A DNA stretch of 64,000 nucleotides from Polyangiaceae bacterium (GTDB lineage Bacteria > Myxococcota_A > Polyangia > Polyangiales > Polyangiaceae). Below, in pieces: positions 1 through 10,316 of the stretch (positions within the stretch are counted from its first letter, which is position 1; each line of letters starts with the position of its first letter). The notes beneath the pieces are model-generated. The model was not told the origin of the DNA. It ran no database searches and saw nothing but the letters and a program-made list of their open reading frames with translations. Both the position numbers and the translations under genes were made by a program. The stretch spans positions 868,001-932,000 of the forward strand of contig JAWKRG010000003.1 of the NCBI GenBank assembly GCA_041389725.1. The letters run 5' to 3'.

Positions 1-567
1 GCCTGCAAGGGAGGCGTAGCGCTAGCGTGCACCAGCTTGGGCGTACTGTGGGCCGGAGCCGGAAAGAATCTGCCGCGCGCCCGAGAGCTGCTGAACACTG
101 GCTGTGACTCGGGCCACGCAGCGGCGTGCGCGTATTTGGCCACCCTCTACTATGAAGGCAGCGGCGGCCCGCGAGACACGGAACGCGCTGCCACTCTGCT
201 CCAGCGCGCTTGCGACGCGAATCTGGCGGAAGCCTGCACCATGCTGGGCACCGTGTTGGAAAAGGCCAGCGACGACCCGGCGAAGCTCGTGCGCGCCCGC
301 AAGGCCTTCGAACTGAGCTGCAACCAGGACGACGCACTGGGCTGCGCCGGCCTGGGCCGTGCTTTGTGGTCCGGTGCGGGAGGCGCGCGCGATCCCGATC
401 GCGCGATGTCGCTTTGGATCAATGCCTGCGATCGCGACGTTGGCCGGGCCTGCTGGGACTTGTCGCGGGCGCACACCGAACGCAAGGAACCCGACGCCGC
501 TGCACAAGCTGCCGCGCGCGCGTGCAAGCAGGGGATTGCCGAAGCCTGCAGCACGGCCCCACCCTGA
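1..567 (+). CDS. Sel1-repeat (TPR-like) protein, 5' end cut by window
   Basis: The reading frame is open from the first base and ends at a TGA at 565-567, so about 188 C-terminal residues are visible and the start lies outside. The sequence is a string of ~36-residue helical repeats with the recurring Sel1 signature: Ala-Cys pairs (HAAACAYLA, LAEACTMLG, DALGCAGLG), small-residue turns (YYEGSGG, WSGAGG) and DxxRA(A/M) motifs. Sel1 repeats form a solenoid used for protein-protein contact; in bacteria many such proteins are secreted and regulatory. The periodic Cys residues are typical of the Cys-rich Sel1 subgroup and may pair. No enzymatic domain is visible in this part. It converges with the kinase gene on the other strand, 41 bases away. 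The family call is firm; the role is unknown. Confidence 0.8.
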   Translation, partial: ACKGGVALACTSLGVLWAGAGKNLPRARELLNTGCDSGHAAACAYLATLYYEGSGGPRDTERAATLLQRACDANLAEACTMLGTVLEKASDDPAKLVRARKAFELSCNQDDALGCAGLGRALWSGAGGARDPDRAMSLWINACDRDVGRACWDLSRAHTERKEPDAAAQAAARACKQGIAEACSTAPP

Positions 568-582
568 CCCAAGCCCTGGTGC

Positions 583-604
583 TTGCCGGTCGGAGCTTCG
601 GCAA
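583..604. terminator. weak hairpin between convergent genes
   Basis: A 6-bp stem (TTGCCG / CGGCAA, 583-588 and 599-604) with a 10-base loop lies in the short gap between two convergent genes. There is no T-tract, so it is only a candidate terminator. Confidence 0.25.
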
Positions 605-608
605 TCGC

Positions 609-3600
609 TCAGATGCCGTCGCCCCACACGCGTCCGCGAGGTACGTCGAGTTGCCCGGCGCGAACGGCTCGGTGCAAGGGATGAAACTGCTCGAAGCGTT
701 CGCGCTCGTGCCCCGCAGAGAAGCGCAGGGCGAGCTTGTCGAGCAATCCGCGGGCACGTTCGACACTACGCCTCGCCGCAGCGCGGTGCCCACTGCGAGA
801 CTGTATGATCGCCTCCAACCACAGTGCTTCCAGATGCGTGCTGAACACGTCGGCGAGCTGCAGCGCGTCCGTGGAGAGCTGGCGAGCGCGCCGAATGGCG
901 CTCAATGCACCCCGCGTGTCGCCGGCTGCATCGCGTACCAAGGCTTCCGTCACGGCGTGGCGGCGCCGGGCCTCGGCTAGCGAATCCACGCCCGGCAACG
1001 CCGCGAGGGTGGCCAGCAGCGAACGTGCTTCTTCCAGGTCTCCCGGTTGCCCACGCAACAGCAGGGAGCGGATGATCCCCGACAGCGCGTGAGAATCCTG
1101 CACGGCTACTCCGCGCTCGAGGTTTCCGGCGTGCCCCTGCCGATACCAGTCGAGGGCAGCGTCGACGTCCCCGCGCAGCAGACACAGGTCGCCGAGATTC
1201 GACTTCGCCAGGGACACGATCACCGGCTGAGCCGTTCCTCTGGCGCGCATCACTTCGCTCAGCTCGCGCTCGCCATCTTCCAACCGACCGATCGCCAGAA
1301 AGAAGCCGCCGAGGTTGTTGCGCGTGAGCAGCACGGAAGCCGTGAGGCCCAGTTGCAGCTTCAGCCGCAGAGCGCGCTCCAGGCTGGACACGGCTTCGGG
1401 AATGAGTCCCAACCATTGGCACACGGTTCCCAAGTTGTTGAGCGCCTTGGCCTCGGCCTCGGGACTGCCCGCGTCCCGCGCGACCTGCACGGCACGCCGG
1501 TAGAGTCCGCGCGCGCGGCGGGCCTTGCCCACTTCGCGCGCCGCGTTGCCCATGTTGCGCAGAGCGTCGGAGGCCAGCACGGGATCCCCTACGGCTCGCG
1601 CCGCAGATTGGGCGCGCGCAGCGCACTGGGCGCAGTCCTCGGGCGCACCCAGGCGCAGGTGCGCCAGGCTGGCGCCAAGCCAAGCTCGAGCTTCCACGTC
1701 CCGGGCTTTCGCGGCCTGCGCCTGGCGCGCTGCGGCGAGGTAGTGCTGCAGTGCATGGCCGAGTTCGCCGAACTCGTCGTCGAAGCGCGCCTTCTCGATC
1801 GCCATCCTCGCATGGTCGTGGGCCGTCGCTCGCCCGGCGAAGGCCGCGGTCGCCTCGTCGAGCGATAGCCGCGCCTGCTCCGCATCGCCGAAGTCGATGT
1901 GGGCCCGAGCCCGTCGCAACAGCACCTGGGGACGCAACACGTCGTCGTCGACAGCGTGCTCCTCGAGCGCCCCCAGCGCGCCCTGCATCTCGTGCCGCAT
2001 GCCGGCGATCCGGCACAGATCGAACAAGCGCAACAACCGCGCGGGACTCACGGAGCCCAGGCCCTCGGCGCGCAAGAGCGCGGCCGCCGCTTGATCGGGT
2101 CGACCGACGCCCAACGCGGCCGTCGCAGTGCGTTCGAGAACCCGAACGGCGTGGTCGGGCTGCGCGGCCGACACGAAGTGCTCCGCCGCCTCGAAGAGCT
2201 GACGGTAGTCGCTGCGCGCAGTCGCCATCAACATGCGCGCGGCTTTGCGGTGGATCTCCGTCAACCGTCCTCGCCTGGCACGTGTGATCCAGACATCGCG
2301 TAGCCGGTCATGCATGGCGTAGACCGCACGCACGCGCGGGTCGAAACGCTCCTCGACCAGGCCGGCCCGGACCATGGCGCGGAGTGCGGCGGCCGTGGCC
2401 GCGGGCTTGCCACCGGAAACACGCTGTAACTCGGCCACCGTACGCTCCCCCGTCAACACCGCCAGGGCGAGGCCGACACGACGCTCGACTGCGCTGCGGC
2501 GCTCCACACGCTGGGACAGCACTTGCGCGAGTTCCAGGGCCGGCAGCGGCATCTGCACCTGGAACGCGCCTCCACGTCGCACGATCGCGCCCGTCTCCAA
2601 GAAGAGACGCAGTGACTCTTGGACGAACAGCGCGCTGTGGCGTCCGTGCTGCAGCGCCTCACCGAGCGCGGTCCCTGCGATCAGGTCTCCGTTTCCGAAC
2701 ATGGAGGCGAGCAACTCGCGAGCGGCGGCCCAGTCCAAGAGCGGCAGTTCGATGCACGCGCCCCCCAGTCGTTCACTCCAGCCCAAGGCAGCGTCGGGCC
2801 AACTCGTGAACACCCAGCGGCATTCCGCGCCCTGCTCTCGGCACTCATCCACCAAGAGGGCAAGCAAGCTCAGCACGGATTCGTCGAGGCGATGCAAGTC
2901 CTCGACGGCAATGACCCCCGCGCGCCCGCGAAACCTGAGTCCGATGGCATGCGCAAGGGCGCGCACGCGCTGTCGCCTCGCCCGTTCGGGATCCACGGGA
3001 ACGCCCAAGCGCTGGCGTGGTAGGCGCAGCTCCGGCAATGCCCGGCTCAGCTCCACGCGCGCGTCGGAGTCGAGGGCCTCGACGGTTTCTTGCGTGAGCA
3101 CTGCCCGCGCGATGGTCGGCACCAGGCTGCGCTGTGCCCAGGTGCTGGTCGCAGCGACTCCGATCCAACTGCACCCCGCGAGCTGGGCGTACTGACGCGC
3201 CTCGCGTAGCAGCCGAGACTTTCCACTGCCCGACTCACCCGTCAGCAGCAGAGCGGCCCCCACCGGTCCTTGGACGTGCCGGCGCAGGCGCTCTTGAGCT
3301 GACGCTTGTCCCACTAGATTGCTGGAGAGGACGTAGCCGCTGAGACTCTCCGCCGTTTCTCGAGGAAGCTCGTAGCCCGTGGCCTCGGCCAGAGCGCGCA
3401 GCACCTCGCTCGCCGTGGCATATCGCGCACCCGGTTCCTTGCACAGCAGCTGCTCGATCACCCGCGCAACCGTCGGGCGGACAAGATGGGGGGGCAGCGG
3501 TTCCGCAACCTGGGACAGTTGCGCCGTGAGCACTTCCGCCGAACTCCCACGAAAGGGAGGATGACCGACGATCAGCCGATACAAGGTGATGCCAAGGGAG

Positions 3601-4283
3601 TACAGGTCCGCGCGCGCATCGACGGGCGCACCGGTGATTGCCTCCGGCGCCATGTAGGAGAACGTGCCGACCATCTGTCGCTCACCATGCCCGCCGAAGG
3701 CTCGCGAGATGCCGAAGTCGAGCAAGGTCAGCCGGCGCTCTCGTTCGTCAACGAGGATGTTGGACGGCTTGATGTCGCCGTGCAGAATGCCCCGCGCGTG
3801 AAGGTAGTCGAGGGCGTGGCACAACTGGGACCACAACGGGACGTGCGTCGGATCGTCAGGCCGCACCCGCACCACACCAAGCGGCGCACCGGACACGAGT
3901 CGCTGGGTGAAGAAGGCGGTGCTGTCGCTGAGATGGCCGAAGTCGAAAACCTCTGCCAAATTGGGGTGGACCAGGGTCGAAAGCAGGGAGAACTCGCTCT
4001 TCAGCGCGTCCAGTACGCGGGACTCGGAGGATTCCAGCCGCGCGATCTTCAGTGCGACAGGCTGCTCGTTCCGGTTGCCGTCGAGCACCTCGTAGACCTC
4101 GCCGAAGCCCCCCTGCCCCAGCAGGCGCATCACGCGATAGCGACCCGCAATGCGCGCGCCGGGCTCGAATGCGAGCGCAGCTCTTTCCTGCGCCGCGCGT
4201 GAACGCGAGTCGAGGGCGGTTTGCACCTCGGTGACCTCGCCGCCACGGGGCGCCTTCACGGTGCGCTCCATCATGACCAGCAT
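609..4283 (-). CDS. Ser/Thr protein kinase - AAA ATPase - TPR regulator (PknK-like layout)
   Basis: A 1224-residue signalling protein. Residues ~46-298 are a Hanks-type kinase: Gly-rich loop GQGGFGEV (~56-63), catalytic Lys in VALKI (~79), catalytic loop HGDIKPSN (~168-175), DFG (189-191) and APE. The usual HRD arginine is Gly, so this is a non-RD kinase that may not need activation-loop phosphorylation. From ~325 comes an ATPase module with Walker A GESGSGKS (~349-356) and a Walker-B-like VEDLH, then a winged-helix-like part. The last ~500 residues are TPR-type helical repeats (ALNNLGTV, ARNNLGG-like). This order resembles mycobacterial PknK and myxobacterial kinases that read signals through the TPR solenoid. 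Several Met codons (4283, 4274, 4271) could be the start. It is divergently placed from the uracil-DNA glycosylase gene. Its partner is not known. Confidence 0.9.
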   Translation of the reverse strand: MLVMMERTVKAPRGGEVTEVQTALDSRSRAAQERAALAFEPGARIAGRYRVMRLLGQGGFGEVYEVLDGNRNEQPVALKIARLESSESRVLDALKSEFSLLSTLVHPNLAEVFDFGHLSDSTAFFTQRLVSGAPLGVVRVRPDDPTHVPLWSQLCHALDYLHARGILHGDIKPSNILVDERERRLTLLDFGISRAFGGHGERQMVGTFSYMAPEAITGAPVDARADLYSLGITLYRLIVGHPPFRGSSAEVLTAQLSQVAEPLPPHLVRPTVARVIEQLLCKEPGARYATASEVLRALAEATGYELPRETAESLSGYVLSSNLVGQASAQERLRRHVQGPVGAALLLTGESGSGKSRLLREARQYAQLAGCSWIGVAATSTWAQRSLVPTIARAVLTQETVEALDSDARVELSRALPELRLPRQRLGVPVDPERARRQRVRALAHAIGLRFRGRAGVIAVEDLHRLDESVLSLLALLVDECREQGAECRWVFTSWPDAALGWSERLGGACIELPLLDWAAARELLASMFGNGDLIAGTALGEALQHGRHSALFVQESLRLFLETGAIVRRGGAFQVQMPLPALELAQVLSQRVERRSAVERRVGLALAVLTGERTVAELQRVSGGKPAATAAALRAMVRAGLVEERFDPRVRAVYAMHDRLRDVWITRARRGRLTEIHRKAARMLMATARSDYRQLFEAAEHFVSAAQPDHAVRVLERTATAALGVGRPDQAAAALLRAEGLGSVSPARLLRLFDLCRIAGMRHEMQGALGALEEHAVDDDVLRPQVLLRRARAHIDFGDAEQARLSLDEATAAFAGRATAHDHARMAIEKARFDDEFGELGHALQHYLAAARQAQAAKARDVEARAWLGASLAHLRLGAPEDCAQCAARAQSAARAVGDPVLASDALRNMGNAAREVGKARRARGLYRRAVQVARDAGSPEAEAKALNNLGTVCQWLGLIPEAVSSLERALRLKLQLGLTASVLLTRNNLGGFFLAIGRLEDGERELSEVMRARGTAQPVIVSLAKSNLGDLCLLRGDVDAALDWYRQGHAGNLERGVAVQDSHALSGIIRSLLLRGQPGDLEEARSLLATLAALPGVDSLAEARRRHAVTEALVRDAAGDTRGALSAIRRARQLSTDALQLADVFSTHLEALWLEAIIQSRSGHRAAARRSVERARGLLDKLALRFSAGHERERFEQFHPLHRAVRAGQLDVPRGRVWGDGI

Positions 4284-4413
4284 ACTCTCGATTGCCGTTC
4301 TCGCGATCCCTGCGCTGAGGATCGGGAATCTGGGCTCGCACAGCTGACGCTCGGAACGGATGGTGCGCTACCCCCAGTTCTAGTTTCGCCTTCACCGGGC
4401 TAGGCTCCGGCCC

Positions 4414-5121
4414 GTGCAACTAGCCGAGATCAGCTCCGAGCTCAGCAAGTCCCTGCGGCGCCTGAAGTTCGCTTCCCCCGTGAGCTACGTGTACGACCCC
4501 CTACGCTACGCGATGGCGCCCCACGCGGCGTACCTCGAGCGCTACGGCACTGGACGCAAGCGCGTGGTGTTCTTGGGCATGAACCCCGGTCCCTTCGGCA
4601 TGGCTCAGACGGGGGTTCCCTTCGGGGAGGTCAGCATGGTGCGAGACTTCCTGGGCATCACCGGAAAGGTCCGTCGTCCTGAGCGTGAACATCCCAAACG
4701 GCCGATCAGCGGCTTCGATTGCACACGGTCCGAGGTGAGCGGCGCACGGCTCTGGGGCTGGATACGCGATACCCATCGCACGCCCGATCGCTTCTTCGCG
4801 GATCACTTCGTGGCCAACTACTGCCCGCTGGTGTTCATGGAAGAGAGCGGGCGCAACCGCACGCCCGACAAGCTCCCCTCGTCGGAGCGAGAAGCCCTCT
4901 ACGCAGCATGCGATCTCGCATTGCAGCGCACCGTGAAGCTATTGCAGCCGGAGTGGGTGATTGGCGTCGGCGCCTTCGCCGAGAAGCGGGCCCAGCAAGC
5001 ACTCAGCGGCTTTGGAGTGCACATCGCCACCATCCTCCATCCCAGCCCAGCGAGTCCGAAGGCGAATCGAGGCTGGGCAGAGCAGGTGAACGCGCAGCTG
5101 GCAGAGCTGGGCCTGCGCTGA
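4414..5121 (+). CDS. SMUG1-type uracil-DNA glycosylase (UDG family 3)
   Basis: A 235-residue protein from a GTG start. The family-3 UDG motif I GMNPGPFGMAQTGVPFG is present at residues ~55-71; the Asn in GMNPG positions the catalytic water in SMUG1. Motif II is HPSPASPKANRGW at ~209-221, close to the bacterial SMUG1-like form. SMUG enzymes remove uracil and oxidised pyrimidines such as hydroxymethyluracil from DNA and so start base excision repair in the cytoplasm. Length fits a single-domain glycosylase. It is transcribed away from the kinase gene and stands alone, with Lgt 98 bases downstream. SMUG1-type enzymes are patchily spread in bacteria, so this is a useful lineage marker. The call is strong. 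Confidence 0.92.
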   Translation: MQLAEISSELSKSLRRLKFASPVSYVYDPLRYAMAPHAAYLERYGTGRKRVVFLGMNPGPFGMAQTGVPFGEVSMVRDFLGITGKVRRPEREHPKRPISGFDCTRSEVSGARLWGWIRDTHRTPDRFFADHFVANYCPLVFMEESGRNRTPDKLPSSEREALYAACDLALQRTVKLLQPEWVIGVGAFAEKRAQQALSGFGVHIATILHPSPASPKANRGWAEQVNAQLAELGLR

Positions 5122-5219
5122 AACCCCGCAATTTCCAGGGGTGTTTGGGGCTCGCGACGTAGACCGAATCGCGGTAAAACGCGCGCGTCCTCGACCCTTA
5201 CCCAGGAGCTCCGACTTTC

Positions 5220-6512
<1,293 letters not shown>

Positions 6513-6618
6513 CATCCCAGCGTCGCCCGCTACGGTGAAACCAGCGCGCGTCCGAGCCAATTGATCTGCGGCTCATCCTGCGTTTGACCCCTTTTCTAGC
6601 GCTGGCTACACTGTGGCC

Positions 6619-7479
6619 ATGCGCGGCGGGCGAGTGGTGGCAGCGGCAGCTCTGCTGGCACTGTCTGCGTGTTCCTTGCTCTTCGAGGGGGACGGCTTCA
6701 ACGAGGGCAGCGCTGACGCCTCGGCTTCGGGAGGCGGTGGGCAGTCGGGCAGCAGCGGCAGCGGGGGAAAGGCGGGAAGCGCAGGAGGCGGTGGCGCCGC
6801 TGCCGGCGCTGGAGCAGGTGGCGCCGCTGCCGGCGCTGGAGCAGGTGGCGCGAGCGCGGGCGGTGGAGGGACTGGCGGTGGAGGGACCGGCGGTGGAGGG
6901 ACCGGCGGTGGAGGGACTGGCGGCTCGGGCACCCTGAAGCCATGCGCGGTCGCCTACGACGATTTCAACGACGGCGTTCTCGCTTCCGGCCTGTATCCCT
7001 TCAGCGCGGGCGTGGTGAAGGAGGAAGCGGGCGTACTCCTGTTGCAGCTCGACCCGACCCAGCAGCAATCGGTGGGCATCTCAACGCACAGCGTCGATAT
7101 GCGAGACTGCAGTGTCAGCGTCGAGATCGTAAAGCCGCTGCAACTGTCTGGTGCCAGCACCGGTTTCCTCATCGAGCCGGAACCCTACGCCTTGGATGCG
7201 AGTCTGATCATCGAGCTGTTCGAAACTTCCTCCTTGCGCTGGGGACTCGAAGGAAAGCAACACGCAGAGCCCTTCGATCCGATCGCGCATGGCTGGTGGC
7301 GTATGAGTAGCTCCGGTGGAACGAGTTCCTTCGCCGTGTCGCAGGACGGAAAGCAATGGAAGACGCTGGGCTCGGTGCCTACACCCGCTGCGCTGAAGTA
7401 CGCGCGTGTGTCCGTCTATCTCAGTCCCTGGGAAAAGGCTCAAGCCGGCGAAGCTGCCATCGACAACTTCAACTTGTGA
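6619..7479 (+). CDS. lipoprotein with Gly-rich linker and jelly-roll-like domain
   Basis: A 286-residue predicted lipoprotein (ATG at 6619; an in-frame GTG lies two codons upstream). A short signal peptide ends in LLALSAC (Cys18). After it comes a ~90-residue linker of Gly/Ala/Ser blocks, including tandem GAGAGGAAA and GGGTGGGGT repeats. The C-terminal ~180 residues are globular: it opens with a DDFNDG motif and ends in AAIDNFNL, and the frequent beta-strand-like segments suggest a concanavalin/laminin-G type fold, as in proteins that bind sugars or surfaces. No catalytic motif is visible. It sits between lgt and a convergent lipoprotein gene. The function is unknown; the surface location is inferred from the lipobox. 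Confidence 0.7.
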   Translation: MRGGRVVAAAALLALSACSLLFEGDGFNEGSADASASGGGGQSGSSGSGGKAGSAGGGGAAAGAGAGGAAAGAGAGGASAGGGGTGGGGTGGGGTGGGGTGGSGTLKPCAVAYDDFNDGVLASGLYPFSAGVVKEEAGVLLLQLDPTQQQSVGISTHSVDMRDCSVSVEIVKPLQLSGASTGFLIEPEPYALDASLIIELFETSSLRWGLEGKQHAEPFDPIAHGWWRMSSSGGTSSFAVSQDGKQWKTLGSVPTPAALKYARVSVYLSPWEKAQAGEAAIDNFNL

Positions 7480-7514
7480 GCGACGCCGGACTCGGTTTGC
7501 GCCTGTCCTTGCCT

Positions 7515-7557
7515 GGCCCACTCGGTTGGGCCTGTCCGTGCCCAGCTCAACCTGGGC
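7515..7557. terminator. two tandem hairpins between convergent genes
   Basis: Two perfect 6-bp stem hairpins lie back to back: GGCCCA/TGGGCC at 7515-7532 and GCCCAG/CTGGGC at 7540-7557. They separate two convergent lipoprotein genes, and the second overlaps the last codons of the minus-strand gene. There is no T-run. A bidirectional terminator is the likely role. Confidence 0.45.
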
Positions 7558-8569
7558 CCGGCTTGCGCGCGCGATATCGCTGCAACGCTGGCAGCTGCAT
7601 CGCGCGCAGATCGGCTCGTAGCTCGCCCCAACTGCGCGCAGGCGCCAACAGATCGTACTCCTTTTCACACGGCCCCATGCTGTAGCCGCTCATCAATTGA
7701 TCCGCGGCTTTGAGCGCGTCGGCTTCGCCCTCGCCGATCAGGCGTCCGTAGACGTAGGACTCCGCCGCGACTCGCAGAGCATTCAGCGGACAGATCGCCT
7801 GCTTGTTGGCGGCTCGCCTGACGCGCTCGGCGTCGCGCTTGGTCTTGCGCAGCAGGTCGAAGTACAGGGGAATGAAGTCGCGCAGCTCCCGGTCGAAGCG
7901 GCCACTCTCCCAGGACTCGTAGCCACGCACGTCGACCTGCAGAGCGTAACTGGGGCCGCACGACGCGCGGGAGCAGGGCGCCACCTTCAGGGTGAGCATC
8001 GGATAGGTGAACTCGGGCACGTGGTCGTGGTCGTGATCGGAAATACAGGTGGGGCACACCGGGGCGGTGCCCGCGTCGCTGAATCCCTTCGGCGTCAGCT
8101 CCAGCACTTTCGGCTGAGCCTGACCACAGCTCGCTCCGCAGGTGGTCAGCTGCAACACGACGAAACGCTCGCCATCGCCGCGCAAATCCCAGAGCAAGCC
8201 GCCGGACTTCGTCTTGGCGACGTCGACCATGCCGCTCTGTCCAGACACGCTTGCACCACCCGCGGCGACGGCGTCGAAGCGCGTCAAGCGAGGGGCCGGC
8301 GCCTGCTCGGCAGTCGGTTCGTACAGCACGATCGCTGCGCTGTTGGGGACGACCTCCACGACGTCCTTCTTCAGCCAGCCTTTCTCTTTGGCAGCCGCAA
8401 CCGCATCCGCCACTGCCTGGCGGTAGGGCGAGCCGGCGTGGGGCGTTTCTTCGTGCGCTGAGGAACTCGGCACCGTGATCGATGGAGACGGCGCGCCGGC
8501 AGAGTTCGAGCCGCACGCCGTGTTCACCAGCGCGAAACCCAAGCCGAGTGCACGCCCGAGCTGCTTCAC
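7547..8569 (-). CDS. Cys-rich lipoprotein co-transcribed with dapAB
   Basis: A 340-residue predicted lipoprotein. The start is a GTG at 8569 that overlaps the dapB stop (GTGA), which fixes it well. The signal peptide ends in FALVNTAC (Cys19). The mature part carries several Cys pairs (CGASCG, CPTC, CSRASC) and a DHDHDH stretch (near 8030), so metal or disulphide chemistry in the periplasm is possible. No known domain is recognised. It is the last gene of the dapA-dapB run and is translationally coupled to dapB, but nothing in the sequence ties it to lysine or diaminopimelate synthesis. Function unknown. Confidence 0.75.
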   Translation of the reverse strand: MKQLGRALGLGFALVNTACGSNSAGAPSPSITVPSSSAHEETPHAGSPYRQAVADAVAAAKEKGWLKKDVVEVVPNSAAIVLYEPTAEQAPAPRLTRFDAVAAGGASVSGQSGMVDVAKTKSGGLLWDLRGDGERFVVLQLTTCGASCGQAQPKVLELTPKGFSDAGTAPVCPTCISDHDHDHVPEFTYPMLTLKVAPCSRASCGPSYALQVDVRGYESWESGRFDRELRDFIPLYFDLLRKTKRDAERVRRAANKQAICPLNALRVAAESYVYGRLIGEGEADALKAADQLMSGYSMGPCEKEYDLLAPARSWGELRADLRAMQLPALQRYRARKPGPG

Positions 8570-9351
8570 CCCAGCACGTCGGCGATGGTGTAGCGCTTCG
8601 GCGGCTTGCCGTGCACGAAGCGAGCCGCCGTCACTGCACCATGGGCGAACAGCTCGCGACTCGTGGCGCGATGAGTCAGCTCGATGCGCTCCGCAGGGCC
8701 GAGCAGGTACACGGTGTGGTCGCCGATGACATCCCCGCCACGCACGCCAAAGACTCCCATCTCCTCCGCGGTACGCGCGCCGACCTCGCCTTCGCGCCCG
8801 GACACCTCGCGGAGCTCGCTGCGAACCGAACGAGCCGCATCCGCCAAGCGTTTCGCCGTGCCGCTTGGGGCGTCCACCTTGCGGCGATGATGGATCTCCA
8901 CGATTTCCACGTCGTAACCCGGGCCAAGGCGAGAAACCGCTTGGCGCACCAGCTCCGCGAGCACCTGCACGCCCAAGCTGGTGTTGGGTGCCCACAGCAC
9001 CGGCACCGCTTCCGCAGCCTTGTCTACGGCTTGGAGCCCGGCAGCGCTGAGGTTCGTGGTGCCACTGACGACCGCAACGCCAGCCCGCGCGGCGCTGGCC
9101 AGAAGCGCAGGAACCGCCGCCGCCGTGGAAAAGTCGATGACCACGTCGGCTCCCAGCAGCCCCGAGCCGACGTCCGCAGTGGCCTCCACGCCAAGATGCC
9201 CGACCCCCGCCAAGTCGCCGAGGTCTCTGCCCTCGCCGGGATCCGAGCTGGAACAGACGGCACCGACGATCTGAATGTCCTCCGCGGCGTGCGCCAAGCG
9301 CGTAACGGCAAGGCCCATGCGCCCGGTCGCGCCGTGCAGGGCGAGCTTCAC
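8566..9351 (-). CDS. dapB: 4-hydroxy-tetrahydrodipicolinate reductase
   Basis: DapB reduces the DapA product to tetrahydrodipicolinate with NAD(P)H, the second committed step towards diaminopimelate (peptidoglycan) and lysine, in the cytoplasm. The 261-residue protein has the N-terminal Rossmann loop GATGRMG (residues 7-13), DFST and SGTT nucleotide-site motifs, and the family signature EIHHRRKVDAPSGTA with its catalytic His and Lys. Length is normal for the family. The start overlaps the dapA stop by four bases, and its own stop overlaps the next start, so three genes are translationally coupled. Identification is secure. Confidence 0.97.
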   Translation of the reverse strand: MKLALHGATGRMGLAVTRLAHAAEDIQIVGAVCSSSDPGEGRDLGDLAGVGHLGVEATADVGSGLLGADVVIDFSTAAAVPALLASAARAGVAVVSGTTNLSAAGLQAVDKAAEAVPVLWAPNTSLGVQVLAELVRQAVSRLGPGYDVEIVEIHHRRKVDAPSGTAKRLADAARSVRSELREVSGREGEVGARTAEEMGVFGVRGGDVIGDHTVYLLGPAERIELTHRATSRELFAHGAVTAARFVHGKPPKRYTIADVLG

Positions 9352-10241
9352 CGTGCCTCGTACTCCGCAAGCGTCTTCGTCACCAGTGCTTTGGTCGCAT
9401 CGCTGGCCTCGACCAAGGGCAAACGCACTGAAGCCCGCATCATGCCTCGGGCAGCTAGTGCCGCCTTCGTGGGCTGCGGATTCGGTTCGACGAACAGCAC
9501 CTTGTGAACTGGGTACAGCGCCAAGTGCTTGGCTCGCGCTTCTTCCCAGCGCCCGTTCTCTACAGCCTCGACTACTTCCGTCACCTGACGCGGGAAGATG
9601 TTGCTGGTCACGCTGATCACGCCCTTCACGCCCACGGCCATCATCGGCAGCGTCATGGGGTCGTCACCGCTCATCAGCTGTACGCGATCGCCCGCGCGGC
9701 GAATGACTTCCTGACAGTAACCCACGTTGCCCGTCGCATCCTTGACCGAGATGACGTTGGGGCAGGCGTCGAGTAGGCGCAGAGTGGTATCTGCTGACAG
9801 CTCGATGCCGGTCCGCCCGGGAATGTTGTAGAGGATGATCGGGCAGCCGACTGCACCGGCAATCGTCTTCACGTGCTGGAACATGCCCTCCTGGGAAGGC
9901 TTGTTGTAGTAGGGCATCACGATCATCACGCCATCGGCACCGGCCTCCAGCGCGGCCTTCGATGCGGTGATGCTCTTCTTGGTGTCGTTGCTGCCTGTGC
10001 CCGCAAAGATGGGCACCTTGCCCTTGGCCAGCTTGGCGGTGCGCTGAATCACCTCGCGCTGCTCAGCGTCGCTCAAGGTGGGCGTCTCACCGGTGGTCCC
10101 GCACGGAACCAACCCACTGATGCGTCCCTCCAACTGCGAAGCCACGAGCTTCTCGAAGGCAGCCCAATCGACGCGAGTGACGTCTTCTTCGAACGGCGTG
10201 ACGAGCGCGGTCATGGCGCCGCGCAAGACCATGTTTGCCAT
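9348..10241 (-). CDS. dapA: 4-hydroxy-tetrahydrodipicolinate synthase
   Basis: DapA condenses pyruvate with aspartate semialdehyde, the entry step of the diaminopimelate/lysine route. The protein is a class I aldolase TIM barrel with the motif YNIPGRTG (catalytic Tyr) and the Schiff-base lysine in VISVKDATG. CGTTGE near residue 45 is also a family hallmark. The frame is open upstream to 10265, but the ATG at 10241 (protein beginning MANMVLRGAMTALVTPF) fits family N-termini best and gives 297 residues. It overlaps dapB by four bases. The gap to rsmB upstream is 75 bases, so it may be in one operon with rseP and rsmB or have its own promoter. Confidence 0.96.
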   Translation of the reverse strand: MANMVLRGAMTALVTPFEEDVTRVDWAAFEKLVASQLEGRISGLVPCGTTGETPTLSDAEQREVIQRTAKLAKGKVPIFAGTGSNDTKKSITASKAALEAGADGVMIVMPYYNKPSQEGMFQHVKTIAGAVGCPIILYNIPGRTGIELSADTTLRLLDACPNVISVKDATGNVGYCQEVIRRAGDRVQLMSGDDPMTLPMMAVGVKGVISVTSNIFPRQVTEVVEAVENGRWEEARAKHLALYPVHKVLFVEPNPQPTKAALAARGMMRASVRLPLVEASDATKALVTKTLAEYEAR

Positions 10242-10316
10242 TGCTCCACTATTTCTGGCTTTCACACGGAAAGCAAGAAACTCCCACGTCGTCGTAGGGA
10301 CGCGGCCAAGGAAGCG

